A stretch of 64,000 nt of DNA from an uncultured Lachnospiraceae bacterium (GTDB lineage: Bacteria; Bacillota; Clostridia; Lachnospirales; Lachnospiraceae), in the NCBI GenBank assembly GCA_934364805.1, contig CAKRMH010000011.1, positions 1-64,000 of the forward strand, given 5' to 3'. Under the pieces are notes generated by a model. It was not told the origin of the DNA, ran no database searches, and saw nothing but the letters and a program-made list of their open reading frames with translations. Below, one piece after another: positions 55,874 through 64,000 of this stretch; position 1 is the first letter of the stretch, and each line of letters begins with the position of its first letter. The position numbers and the translations under genes were made by a program.

Positions 55874-57505
55874 CTATTCGTGTAATTCATACGAAGTATC
55901 TTCGTCAATAATGTGAAGCATAATATCCGCAAATTGCGGATCAAACTGTCTGCCTCTGCCTCGCTGTATCTCCTCACGGACAACATTCTGAGGAAGGCAG
56001 TCACGGTAACTCCGGGTAGATGTCATTGCATCGTAAGCGTCTGCAACAGAGATGATCCTTGCAATCTCAGCAATATCTTCTCCACCCAAACGATCCGGAT
56101 AACCTGTTCCCCCATATCTTTCATGATGCCATCTTGCTCCAACCTTCAGTTCCGGTATTTCAGAAATTTCAGATAGAATTTCATATCCGATGATCGGATG
56201 CTTTTTGATCTCAGCAAATTCCTCATCCGTCAACCGTTCTGTCTTATTGATAATCGCATCCGAAATTCCGATTTTCCCAACATCATGCAGTAAAGCGGCA
56301 TATTCCAGAGCTTTCAGCTGTTCACCATGATATCCACATCGTGCTCCGATCATCGCAGAATACTTTGCAACACGGGCTGAATGACCTTTGGTATATTTAT
56401 CTTTTGCTTCAATCGTTTTACTGAGTGTCTGAATAAGCTGAAACGTCATCCGTTCCTTTTTCTTGAGAAGAATATTCTGTTCTAATACCTTTTCTTCTGA
56501 TGTTGCATCTGTCAGCATCAGTACAACACCATAGCTATCCCCGTAAATATCCGTTGAAACAACAGAACGTATGCTGCAGGATATTTCAGTACGTTTCGTC
56601 ATTAAATGTTCGGATAACATTTCACCTTTCATAATACATGCAAACTGTTCCTCATTTCCAGCCAGCAGATCTTTCAGGTCATATATCTGCGATCCATCCA
56701 TCTGCAGAAGCTGTGCCGCACATTGATTATAACTATCCACCTTCCCATCTGGATCCAGTGCCAGAATTGCCATATCGGCTTCATTGTATATTGCATCCGT
56801 AACGTTCGCTTTTGATATGCTGAATGTATTTTCCTTTGTGGTCCAGTATATTGTTCCGACAAATGCAATCGTAACTCCGATTCCAGAGCTTGGATAGGAA
56901 GGAACATGGAACAGCGGTAACAGCGTATCCGGAAATGCCAGAAAAAACATGACACAATTGACCAGCACAATTTTGAGAACAAACATATGCTGCCGCTTTA
57001 ACCTGCTCTTCCGAAAACATTGAAAAACAAGGTAAATACAAAATATCAGATAAAAAGCAATATAAAAGTAATGATAATACACAACCGGATCCATTTTTGT
57101 GTAGAATGCTGTTCTTATACCAATTGTGAAAAACTCATGGATCGGAGCCAGCCCAAATATGACCAGATCGCCTACGGACAGCACGATCCCCAGACCTGCA
57201 AAAGCGTGATATACCATACCTCTCATTCCGGTCAGCTTTCCAATGTACAGGCATAAGGCAACTACATACAGGTCAAAAGCTGCGATCAACAAATAGAAAA
57301 AAATATGATACAACGTTGCATCTACAGAAATGCTGTATCCAAGTGACATCATGTTCCATAATGTTGCGGCTACACCCATTAGCAGAATGATCCTGTTCTG
57401 CCGTCTGTTATGAAATATATTCGTTCTGGCAAATGATATCGCTGCGACTGCGCATAACGTAGTGCTGACTGCAAGCACAATAATTGTAAGTATTCCTGAA
57501 GTCAT
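55874..57505 (-). CDS. 7TM-PAS-HD-GYP signalling protein
   Basis: 543 residues. Seven membrane helices in the first ~225 residues resemble the histidine-kinase N-terminal 7TM region. A PAS domain lies at ~235-345 (ADMAILALDPDGKVDSYNQCAAQLL). The HD-GYP domain follows at ~360-530 with HDVGKIGI and HHERYGGTGYPDRL, all metal ligands present. Such domains hydrolyse cyclic di-GMP or related dinucleotides; the signal is unknown. It is the first gene of a unit with rlmH. Confidence 0.88.
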   Translation of the reverse strand: MTSGILTIIVLAVSTTLCAVAAISFARTNIFHNRRQNRIILLMGVAATLWNMMSLGYSISVDATLYHIFFYLLIAAFDLYVVALCLYIGKLTGMRGMVYHAFAGLGIVLSVGDLVIFGLAPIHEFFTIGIRTAFYTKMDPVVYYHYFYIAFYLIFCIYLVFQCFRKSRLKRQHMFVLKIVLVNCVMFFLAFPDTLLPLFHVPSYPSSGIGVTIAFVGTIYWTTKENTFSISKANVTDAIYNEADMAILALDPDGKVDSYNQCAAQLLQMDGSQIYDLKDLLAGNEEQFACIMKGEMLSEHLMTKRTEISCSIRSVVSTDIYGDSYGVVLMLTDATSEEKVLEQNILLKKKERMTFQLIQTLSKTIEAKDKYTKGHSARVAKYSAMIGARCGYHGEQLKALEYAALLHDVGKIGISDAIINKTERLTDEEFAEIKKHPIIGYEILSEISEIPELKVGARWHHERYGGTGYPDRLGGEDIAEIARIISVADAYDAMTSTRSYRDCLPQNVVREEIQRGRGRQFDPQFADIMLHIIDEDTSYELHE

Positions 57506-57556
57506 AATATTGTTCCCCTTTTATCCTTACGTGATAATTTATTATAACAAACTTCC

Positions 57557-57694
57557 TTACGCCTTGTCCTCTACTTTAACCGTGATTGTGTAATTGTGTT
57601 TCTTGTATGTTGCAGCGGCTTCGTATTCCCCCACTTTGTCTGTGTCAACTGTTATAAAATCTGGGAAAGGAAAGAATTGTTTTTGAAAATGGTT
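57557..57694 (-). pseudogene. C-terminal relic of an Ig-like repeat surface protein
   Basis: The minus-strand frame from 57694 to the TAA at 57557-57559 has no start codon but encodes 45 residues ending FITVDTDKVGEYEAAATYKK, HNYTITVKVEDKA. This is the pattern of the last strands of bacterial Ig-like or cadherin-like domains (VDTxKxGEY...TYxxxxYTITVxV). A stop lies just upstream at 57695-57697. It is best read as the remains of a secreted or adhesin-type gene. The rest of 57506-57842 has no convincing gene. Confidence 0.5.
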
Positions 57695-57747
57695 TTATGG
57701 TGTTATTTTAGCACTTATGATTTTGGTAGTCTATGTTGCTTTATACG

Positions 57748-57783
57748 AAAAATGGAGGAATGTTTGTATTCTACATTCCTCCA
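57748..57783 (-). terminator. Intrinsic terminator of the GNAT-unknown-SecB-like operon
   Basis: TGGAGGAATGT at 57753-57763 and its exact complement at 57773-57783 form an 11-bp stem. On the minus strand it runs into TTTTT (57748-57752). It is 60 bp past the SecB-like stop. Confidence 0.88.
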
Positions 57784-57842
57784 ACTTGATCGTTTTCATT
57801 TATCAATAAATTTTAAATTAAGTCTATTTTTCCAGAAGCATT

Positions 57843-58235
57843 TTATTTTTTTGCATCTGCAAAATTTATAAATGGTATATTATACGCTGGAAAACGTGAT
57901 GCATTCGTTATCATAGAAATTATTGGTCTCGCATATGACAATAATAATGCTGGTGCATTTTGATTTAAAAACGAATTCACTTTACTATCTTCCAATTCTG
58001 AATTCCATTTAAATTTTGCCATAAAAATTGTCTCCAAATAAAATGGAGCATTTTCATCCCCCAAATTAACTTTTAACTTTACAACGGCCTCATTTTCCGA
58101 TATTTTTGTGTTACTTACACCTATTTCAGTTTGAATTTCAATTTCTTTTCCTTTTTCAATTGAAAAGTCTCTATTCTCTCGAAATTCCATAGATGTAAGA
58201 CATGGATCTGTGAACTGAAAATTGCTTTCTTTCAT
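57843..58235 (-). CDS. SecB-like chaperone
   Basis: 130 residues. The second half has the SecB family pattern: FLETIF-like FYLETIFMAKFKW, NQNAPALLLSYARPIISMIT (92-110) and FPAYNIPFINF (115-125), close to the SecB ending that packs the tetramer. Gram-positive bacteria lack general SecB, and SecB-like proteins there are often part of toxin-antitoxin-chaperone modules. It is last in a three-gene low-GC operon, 16 bp after the unknown gene, and is followed by a terminator. Confidence 0.8.
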   Translation of the reverse strand: MKESNFQFTDPCLTSMEFRENRDFSIEKGKEIEIQTEIGVSNTKISENEAVVKLKVNLGDENAPFYLETIFMAKFKWNSELEDSKVNSFLNQNAPALLLSYARPIISMITNASRFPAYNIPFINFADAKK

Positions 58236-58251
58236 CGTTTATCCCTCAAAT

Positions 58252-58656
58252 TTATGCTGCATATTTTATTGACACACTCTGATTAACAGAATACATACTT
58301 TCAGATGCATAATACTCATCTACTGTATATGAAGGCTTACTTTCCTCCAAGATATTAATATTTGTATTTTTCCAAGGTAAATATTGTACGTTTACAGTGC
58401 CAATATATGTCTCTTCTTTTGAAACGGGAACAGCTTCTATTTCACAACAATCTTCTTCCAGAACACTCAAATCAACATTTAAATCGGAGATGTCAATTGA
58501 TAAAACTCCTTGATGATCAATTTCAGATGTTAATTTGGAAATAAACTTATCCCTAACATCTATTGAATTCAAATCAGCTGATATCATCATATTATGAAAT
58601 TCATTTGCTGCTTCTCCACTCAATCTAATCTCAGTATCAATCATCATATTTTTCAC
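58252..58656 (-). CDS. Unknown 134-residue protein (candidate antitoxin)
   Basis: 134 residues. The first ~45 look helical (TEIRLSGEAANEFHNMMISADLNSIDVRDKFISKL), followed by acidic, beta-like stretches and a Tyr/Ser-rich tail (VDEYYASESMYSVNQSVSIKYAA). No known domain is recognised and there is no clear ribbon-helix-helix. It is three bases from the GNAT gene and 16 bp from the SecB-like gene. By its place between the two it would be the antitoxin or a chaperone client; this is inference only. Confidence 0.6.
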   Translation of the reverse strand: MKNMMIDTEIRLSGEAANEFHNMMISADLNSIDVRDKFISKLTSEIDHQGVLSIDISDLNVDLSVLEEDCCEIEAVPVSKEETYIGTVNVQYLPWKNTNINILEESKPSYTVDEYYASESMYSVNQSVSIKYAA

Positions 58657-58659
58657 CTC

Positions 58660-59193
58660 TTAAAAATTAGTACAAAACCCTTCTAACTTTTCAATTTCTT
58701 CCTTCGACATACAATCCATAAACATTGGATATGTAATTCCATTAAACTTTTTCCCTGGAAAATCTTTAAAGCCAATAGTCTTGTACCATTCATGATATTC
58801 ACTTAATGCATCAATTGTTATTATTCGTATTGGATAGATTTTAGAAAGTTTCAATATCTCAGCAACTATTCCTTGCAATACGCGAGTTCCTATACCGTTA
58901 TGTTGAAGACGTACGTCAATTGCCAAGTATCTTATATGTATGACCATATAATAATTAGTCATATTGCTTTCATATTCTTCACCCATTATTTTATTAATCT
59001 CATCTAATTGTATCCCTTTAAAATACAACATATAATAACCTATCACTTTGTCATCAATCATTATTTGATGTCCATATGCTTGTTTTAACAAAGTAATAAA
59101 ATAGGAATCTCTTATCTGCTGTTCTATTGATGGATTTGCACATTTAAATCCTATAACTTCTTTATCCATTAACGGACATTTTATCTTGCTCAT
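58660..59193 (-). CDS. GNAT acetyltransferase, TacT-like
   Basis: 177 residues. The acetyl-CoA P-loop is QHNGIG (97-102) in RYLAIDVRLQHNGIGTRVL. IRIITIDAL (122-130) and EWYKTIGFKDF with Tyr137 match the core of TacT/AtaT GNAT toxins, which acetylate aminoacyl-tRNA and stop translation. An ordinary acetyltransferase is also possible. It is first in the operon on the minus strand, is AT-rich, and lies in a different base composition from the surrounding core genes. Confidence 0.75.
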   Translation of the reverse strand: MSKIKCPLMDKEVIGFKCANPSIEQQIRDSYFITLLKQAYGHQIMIDDKVIGYYMLYFKGIQLDEINKIMGEEYESNMTNYYMVIHIRYLAIDVRLQHNGIGTRVLQGIVAEILKLSKIYPIRIITIDALSEYHEWYKTIGFKDFPGKKFNGITYPMFMDCMSKEEIEKLEGFCTNF

Positions 59194-59666
59194 ATGATTT
59201 GCCCTGGTTGAATTTAATTTGTTATTTCATTACAATCCTTCACTTTTATCAAACATCAATAAATCCATTCGTAGTTTAACACATTTTAATACAATAATAC
59301 TATATAAAGTGCCAAATTTTATAAATCAGTAGTTTTATTTTATTTAAGCAACAACATATAGTGTAATCCAATCATCTATGATTTAAACATGTACTCACAA
59401 ATATAAATTTGTGGGATAAATGTTATCACCAAAAAATCTGGTAAGCGGGATAATATCAGGAACAGGTCTTTCTAACTCTGCATATTGTAGAAACGTTCTT
59501 CATTTTCGTATAATTGGATTAAAAAATAAAAATCGGTTTTTTATATCAAGGTAAAACAATATAAAAAATCATTTTCTTTTTTTGTTTTTTTATACTATAC
59601 TTTTATCAGGATGTGAAAACATCACAAGCTACACTACCAGCGAAGAGCTGCGGGACAGGAGGATTT
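59194..59666. other. 473-bp AT-rich intergenic region with divergent promoters
   Basis: No gene is seen here. A + strand promoter candidate is TTGTAG at 59485-59490, an 18-bp spacer and TATAAT at 59509-59514, upstream of the membrane protein gene; a further TATACT is at about 59590. The minus-strand side holds the promoter region of the GNAT operon, but no clear -35/-10 pair or operator could be fixed. Confidence 0.5.
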
Positions 59667-60152
59667 ATGAAAATATACGTTGACCAGAATACCCGATTGG
59701 AAGACATGAAATCTACCGCATGGAGTTTTTGCATAGTTGGAATTGCCGGAATTCTGTTACTCATCTTACTCTGGATGGGAGTGCTTCCATTCCAGATCGT
59801 GCAGGATACCAAAATAATTCTGACCGTTGTTATGGGAATTTTGTTTGCGTTCTTCTTATTTGTTGGAATTCATGCATTTGCGTCATTGAATCAATTAAGG
59901 ACGTCAGCTTCCAAAGAGAAAAATACATACGATACTATCATTTCCTGGTTTATGGATTCTTACGCAGAAACATTGCGGAATAAAGAGTTCGCTGAAACTG
60001 AATCCACGGATGGCAATTCCAGCGAACTTTTGTATTTCCCGCGATATCAGGAAATTTCAACAATTATCACGTCAAAATATCCAAATTTATCCGAAGAATT
60101 TCTCGATCATATTGTGGAAGATCTTTATACAAAAATTTTTCCGGAAAATTAG
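59667..60152 (+). CDS. Two-TM membrane protein of unknown function
   Basis: 161 residues from ATG at 59667, with AGGAGG at 59657-59662; an in-frame ATG at 59613 adds only linker sequence. Two membrane helices (~18-40, ~50-70) are followed by a ~90-residue soluble region (TIISWFMDSYAETLRNKEFAE to DHIVEDLYTKIFPEN). I do not recognise the family. It lies 74 bp before xpt and has its own promoter region. Confidence 0.75.
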   Translation: MKIYVDQNTRLEDMKSTAWSFCIVGIAGILLLILLWMGVLPFQIVQDTKIILTVVMGILFAFFLFVGIHAFASLNQLRTSASKEKNTYDTIISWFMDSYAETLRNKEFAETESTDGNSSELLYFPRYQEISTIITSKYPNLSEEFLDHIVEDLYTKIFPEN

Positions 60153-60226
60153 GGAATTCTCTACTTTTTTTGAGAAAATAATGATATAATGGATAAACTA
60201 ATGAATGAAGGTGTGAGGTAATTACC

Positions 60227-60805
60227 GTGAAAGAACTTGAAGAAAAAATCAAAAATGACGGAAGCATTCTCAGCGAAGATATTCTTAAAGTGGACAGTTT
60301 TGTGAATCATCAGGTTGACCCTGAGTTAATGCTTCATATAGGACAGGATTTCGCTGAACATTTTAAGGGAAGAGGAATCACAAAGGTTGTAACCATTGAG
60401 AGCTCCGGTATTGCTCCAGCTCTGATGACCGCACAACAGCTTGGCGTTCCACTTGTTATCTTAAAGAAACAGCCATCCAAGATCCTGAACGATAATCTTT
60501 ATCAGACCCAGGTTACTTCTTATACCAAAGGTACAAGCTATGAACTGACTTTATCTGCCAATTATATCGGAGAGAAAGATCACGTACTTATCATTGACGA
60601 TTTTCTTGCTAATGGTGAGGCAGCTACCGGTGCGATCCGCCTGCTTCGAAAAGCACATGCAACGGTTGCCGGTGTTGGTATTCTGATTGAGAAGTCATTT
60701 CAGCCGGGGCGCGAAAAGATTAAATCACAGGGATTTGAAGTATATTCTCTTGCCCGTGTGAGCAAAATGAAAAAGGATTATATTGAGTTTATTCCGGAGG
60801 AATAA
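60227..60805 (+). CDS. xpt: Xanthine phosphoribosyltransferase
   Basis: 192 residues, typical of Xpt. The PRPP motif is [16 protein letters not shown], with [19 protein letters not shown]. The start is GTG at 60227 with GTGAGG upstream. It salvages xanthine to XMP. A TGATATAAT extended -10 at 60182-60190 is present, but no purine riboswitch is visible in the 74-bp leader. Confidence 0.95.
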   Translation: MKELEEKIKNDGSILSEDILKVDSFVNHQVDPELMLHIGQDFAEHFKGRGITKVVTIESSGIAPALMTAQQLGVPLVILKKQPSKILNDNLYQTQVTSYTKGTSYELTLSANYIGEKDHVLIIDDFLANGEAATGAIRLLRKAHATVAGVGILIEKSFQPGREKIKSQGFEVYSLARVSKMKKDYIEFIPEE

Positions 60806-60815
60806 TTTTTACATA

Positions 60816-60862
60816 AAATAACGGATGTTTTCACAAATTATGAAAACATCCGTTATTTTTTT
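60816..60862 (+). terminator. Terminator of xpt (also usable by the convergent gene)
   Basis: AAATAACGGATGTTTTCA at 60816-60833 is matched by its exact complement starting at 60841, a stem of 17-18 bp, and followed by a T-run. It lies 11 bp after the xpt stop and just before the end of the convergent gene. Confidence 0.92.
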
Positions 60863-60869
60863 CATCACA

Positions 60870-62057
60870 TTAATGGAAATATACAAAGTTACCTCGGTAG
60901 ATCGGACTGGATAAACCGGTCGATTCATCAATCAATACAACCGAAAGGACATTGTTTCCATCTGGCACAGGAATCGGGTCTGTGTATTCCTGTGAATTCT
61001 CATCCGGATCACTTCCGTCCCAGGTGTAATAAGCCTTACAGCCATCAGAAACAGAGACAGTTACCGTAGTTTCTGCTCCGAAATTTCCACCGTCCGGGGT
61101 AACGACTGGCATATCCGGGGCTGGAATATCAATCTTATATTTGTTGGATACAACATCCGAATAAATATCTTTGTCATTGACACATACCGCTTTGATCTCA
61201 TACTCTCCCATTTCATCAAGCTGGATCGGATCCGTATATCGTTCGCCATATTTGATCGGATCTTTTCCGTCCTTGGTATAATAGATCTCACATGAATTCT
61301 GACCGGATAATTTAATATCAATAAATTCATCATAGGTTCCTGCGGTCTGATTAAAAACAGGCGCAGTAACCAGATAATCAGAAAAAAGATCCAGAAGTTT
61401 ACTGTCCGTTACCGTTTTGCTGAGTGCAATAATCGAATCATAATCTTTTTGCTTATCATAAATGGAGATCAGATTCCTGTATGCGGTTTTATTCGTTTTA
61501 TCAAGTTTTAGTACTTCCTTATATTCGTCAATGGCAGAATCATAATCCTTTTGTGTCAGATACAGATTCCCGAGTGCCATCAGGATATCAGCGTCTTTGG
61601 AATCAAGATTCAGAGCTTTTTTATAATACTTTTCTGCTTCGTTATAATAACCGGACTTCTCCGCTTCTTTTGCCTTTTGCAGCTGATAATCCACGGAGTT
61701 ATTCTGCCTTTCTTTCAGCTGAAACTGAAGTAGAATAATAATTGAGATAATTGCAATCACAATGGCCGCAACAGCGCAGATCACGATCATCAGTTTCTTT
61801 TTCTGATCCTTTTTGTCATTGCCTTTATCGTTCTTTTTCTTTTCGGGTTCGGTCTCCTGCTTTTTCGGCTTTACCGGTGGCTTATTGGAAATGTTTTTCT
61901 TCGCAGTGTCATCCGGTGCTTCATTGCTTGTGATCAGGGCCTTCAGATAATCATCTTCAATGCCTGAATAATCTGGTACAAGCTGGACCTCTTTTCCGCA
62001 TTTGGAACAATAAATGCAGCCTTCTTTTAATTCAGCTCCACAGTATATACATTTCAT
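60870..62057 (-). CDS. Zinc-ribbon, TM, TPR and chitobiase-like domain protein
   Basis: 395 residues. A zinc ribbon at 1-22 (CIYCGAELKEGCIYCSKCGKEV), a Lys/Glu-rich linker, one membrane helix at ~88-110 and three TPR units at ~125-225 (AEKYYKKALNLDSKDADILMALGNLY) come first. Two beta-domains like the chitobiase/hexosaminidase C-terminal repeat follow, with CEIYYTKDGKDPIKYGERYTDPIQL and CKAYYTWDGSDP. The topology puts TPRs and beta-domains outside. Function unknown; found widely in Clostridia. Confidence 0.82.
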   Translation of the reverse strand: MKCIYCGAELKEGCIYCSKCGKEVQLVPDYSGIEDDYLKALITSNEAPDDTAKKNISNKPPVKPKKQETEPEKKKNDKGNDKKDQKKKLMIVICAVAAIVIAIISIIILLQFQLKERQNNSVDYQLQKAKEAEKSGYYNEAEKYYKKALNLDSKDADILMALGNLYLTQKDYDSAIDEYKEVLKLDKTNKTAYRNLISIYDKQKDYDSIIALSKTVTDSKLLDLFSDYLVTAPVFNQTAGTYDEFIDIKLSGQNSCEIYYTKDGKDPIKYGERYTDPIQLDEMGEYEIKAVCVNDKDIYSDVVSNKYKIDIPAPDMPVVTPDGGNFGAETTVTVSVSDGCKAYYTWDGSDPDENSQEYTDPIPVPDGNNVLSVVLIDESTGLSSPIYRGNFVYFH

Positions 62058-62074
62058 AAGTTTTCCCCATTTAT

Positions 62075-62920
62075 TTAAGAATACATCTTCATTGCTTCTA
62101 CACAGTTATGCATGAGCATGGCGATTGTCATTGGACCGACTCCGCCTGGAACCGGAGTGATAGCGGATGCAACCGGTTCAACTTCGTCATATTTTACATC
62201 ACCACAGAGCTTGTTGTTCTCATCACGATGAATTCCGACATCAATGACAACGGCTCCTTCTTTGACGTAATCTGCAGTGATAAACTGAGGCTTTCCAATT
62301 GCAACGATCAGAATATCAGCTTCTTTGCAAAGTTCCTTCAAATTCCGGGTTCTGGAATGACAGATCGTGACAGTAGCATTCTCACGAAGCATCAGAAGTG
62401 CCATAGGTTTTCCAACGATATTGCTTCTTCCGATTACCACGCAATGTTTTCCTTCCATCTGGATATTGCTGCGTTTTAAAAGCTGGATAATTCCGGCGGG
62501 AGTACAGGAAACAAAGCCTTGCTGTCCGATCACAAGGGCTCCGACATTCTGTGGATGGAAACCATCCACGTCTTTTTCCGGTGAAATTCTTTTGATGACT
62601 TTATCCTCATCCATATGCTTTGGAAGTGGAAGCTGGCATAAAATTCCATGAACTGAAGGATCTGCATTTAACTTATCGATCAATGCAAGTAATTCGTCTT
62701 CGGATGTATTCTCATCCAATTCATAAGAGAGGGAACGAATGCCGATATATTCGCACGCTTTCTTTTTGTTTCTGACGTATACAGAGGAAGCCGGATCATT
62801 TCCGACCTGGATCACAGCAAGTGCACATTCTCTGCCAGATGCCTTTAATACAGCAACCTCCTGTTTTAATTCATCTTTGATTTCCTGGGAAATATGTTTT
62901 CCGTCAATTATTTTAGCCAT
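62075..62920 (-). CDS. folD: Methylenetetrahydrofolate dehydrogenase/cyclohydrolase
   Basis: 281 residues. YVRNKKKACEYIGI has the catalytic Lys, followed by GILCQLPLPKHMDE, VVIGRSNIVGKPMALLML and PVPGGVGPMTIAMLMHN. It interconverts methylene- and formyl-THF. It is 11 bp downstream of fhs, so the one-carbon pair fhs-folD forms an operon. Confidence 0.97.
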   Translation of the reverse strand: MAKIIDGKHISQEIKDELKQEVAVLKASGRECALAVIQVGNDPASSVYVRNKKKACEYIGIRSLSYELDENTSEDELLALIDKLNADPSVHGILCQLPLPKHMDEDKVIKRISPEKDVDGFHPQNVGALVIGQQGFVSCTPAGIIQLLKRSNIQMEGKHCVVIGRSNIVGKPMALLMLRENATVTICHSRTRNLKELCKEADILIVAIGKPQFITADYVKEGAVVIDVGIHRDENNKLCGDVKYDEVEPVASAITPVPGGVGPMTIAMLMHNCVEAMKMYS

Positions 62921-62931
62921 TGATTCTCTCC

Positions 62932-64000
62932 TTAGAAAAGTCCAGTAATTACTCCGTCATCGTTAATGTCAATATTATTTGCAGCCGGTTTTTTCGGCAG
63001 ACCTGGCATGGTCATGATCGATCCGTTGATTGCAACAACAAATCCGGCTCCGGCAGATGCATATACCTCACGCACATTGATTGTAAATCCGGTCGGACGT
63101 CCAAGTTTTTTTGCATCATCAGAAAGGGAATACTGTGTTTTGGCCATGCATACAGGAAGGTCTGACATTCCAAGATCTGTGATTCGCTTTAATTCTTTTT
63201 CTGCCGCTGCGGAATATGTAACACCATCAGCTCCATATATCTCTTTTGCAATCGTTTCAATCTTCTCCTTTAAGGAAAGATCGTCTGAATATAAAACTTT
63301 AAAATCGCTCTTTTTATGCTCAAGGGTGTCTAAGATCTTGTTTGCAAGCTCAATTCCGCCTTCTCCGCCTTTTTCCCATACCTCAGACAGTGCAAATTCA
63401 CATCCACGGTCTTTGCAGAACTGTTCTACAAAATCAGTTTCAGCCTTGGTATCGGTAATGAAAGAGTTTAAAGTTACTACAACCGGTACACCGAATTTGT
63501 GAAGGTTCTCAATGTGTTTCTCAAGGTTTACGATTCCGGCCTTTAATGCATCAAGATTCTCCTCTGAAAGCTGATCCTTTGGTACTCCACCGTTATATTT
63601 TAATGCACGGATCGTTGCTACTAAGACAACTGCATCCGGGTGAAGGTTTGCCTTGCGGCATTTAATATCAAAGAATTTCTCAGCACCAAGGTCAGCACCG
63701 AAACCAGCCTCTGTAATAACATAATCAGCAAGTTTTAATGCTGTTTTGGTTGCACGTACACTATTGCATCCATGTGCGATATTTGCGAATGGTCCACCGT
63801 GTACCAAAGCTGGCGTATGCTCCAGTGTCTGGATCAGGTTCGGTTTTAATGCATCTTTTAATAAAGCGGCCATGGCTCCGGTTGCCTGAAGATCGTCTGC
63901 TGTAACCGGTTTTCCATCAAAAGTATATGCAACAATGATACGGCCAAGGCGTGCTTTTAAGTCATTCATGTCATCAGCAAGGCATAAAATAGCCATGATC
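62932..64000 (-). CDS. fhs: Formate-tetrahydrofolate ligase, C-terminal part (runs off the window)
   Basis: 355 residues of the roughly 556 of Fhs, with the frame open to the window edge. [38 protein letters not shown] and the C-terminal [14 protein letters not shown] are typical. It makes formyl-THF from formate with ATP, important in acetogenic and purine pathways. The upstream part lies beyond 64000. Confidence 0.97.
   Translation of the reverse strand, partial: IMAILCLADDMNDLKARLGRIIVAYTFDGKPVTADDLQATGAMAALLKDALKPNLIQTLEHTPALVHGGPFANIAHGCNSVRATKTALKLADYVITEAGFGADLGAEKFFDIKCRKANLHPDAVVLVATIRALKYNGGVPKDQLSEENLDALKAGIVNLEKHIENLHKFGVPVVVTLNSFITDTKAETDFVEQFCKDRGCEFALSEVWEKGGEGGIELANKILDTLEHKKSDFKVLYSDDLSLKEKIETIAKEIYGADGVTYSAAAEKELKRITDLGMSDLPVCMAKTQYSLSDDAKKLGRPTGFTINVREVYASAGAGFVVAINGSIMTMPGLPKKPAANNIDINDDGVITGLF

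Noticed and set aside
57596..57871. 91-codon + strand frame and a nearby hydrophobic stretch (GVILALMILVVYVALYEKWR) in another frame
   Set aside because: The first has no ribosome-binding site or family resemblance and crosses the terminator hairpin. The second has no start codon and may be chance in AT-rich DNA.
60153..60226. Purine riboswitch ahead of xpt
   Set aside because: The 74-bp leader lacks the conserved three-way junction core, and no terminator or anti-terminator pair is visible.

Overview
The window looks like a chromosome segment of a spore-forming, Gram-positive Clostridia, most likely a Lachnospiraceae (inference from gene order, codon use and protein sequences; no search was run). 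Supporting signs are the rpmA-obgE-yhbY-nadD-yqeK-rsfS block, Gram-positive LexA boxes with a divergent LysM yneA-type gene, the sporulation genes yqfC/yqfD next to phoH and ybeY, an mreBCD-pbp2-minDE-rodA-mgsA block, and the sepF/ylm division cluster. Almost everything is ordinary, tightly packed core genome.

Layout. 1-4.2 kb: ribosome assembly, NAD and stress genes on the + strand. 4.2-6.2 kb: a GntR/YtrA-type regulator with an ABC transporter, behind a promoter buried in a perfect inverted repeat. 6.28-10.0 kb: FMN riboswitch plus ribD-ribE-ribBA-ribH. 10.0-12.6 kb: lexA/yneA-like SOS pair, an acyltransferase and a gamma-carbonic anhydrase-like protein. 12.6-14.9 kb: a Xer-type tyrosine recombinase, a TtcA-like tRNA thiolase and dtd. 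14.96-20.36 kb: a complete, compact Tn7-like transposon. 20.6-26.4 kb: rluD-lspA-ylmH-sepF-yggS and relatives. 26.5-36.4 kb: cell-wall elongation and Min genes. 36.4-46.2 kb: mutS-mutL-miaA and flavoproteins. 46.4-57.5 kb: PutP-type symporter, lipid flippase, phoH-region genes and an HD-GYP protein. 57.5-59.2 kb: a low-GC accessory island (GNAT, unknown protein, SecB-like chaperone). 59.6-64 kb: xpt, a zinc-ribbon/TPR protein, folD and the start-less part of fhs.

The main accessory system is the Tn7-like element. Its limits can be read to the base: TGT...ACA ends, a 26-bp terminal inverted repeat with two mismatches, nine arrayed TnsB-type binding sites and a perfect 5-bp target duplication CCTTT. 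It carries only tnsA, tnsB, tnsC and one tniQ/tnsD, with no cargo, no tnsE and no CRISPR. It lies 33 bp past the dtd stop codon with its tnsA end facing dtd. This is the geometry Tn7 has at glmS, so dtd is a candidate attachment gene.

The second item of interest is the 57.8-59.2 kb island. A TacT-like GNAT, an unrecognised 134-aa protein and a SecB-like protein sit in the order toxin-antitoxin-chaperone, which suggests an undescribed GNAT-type TAC system (inference). Smaller points are a PgpH-position protein that has lost its HD dyad, a Min locus without minC, and a small membrane-protein gene whose start codon lies in the loop of a long hairpin.
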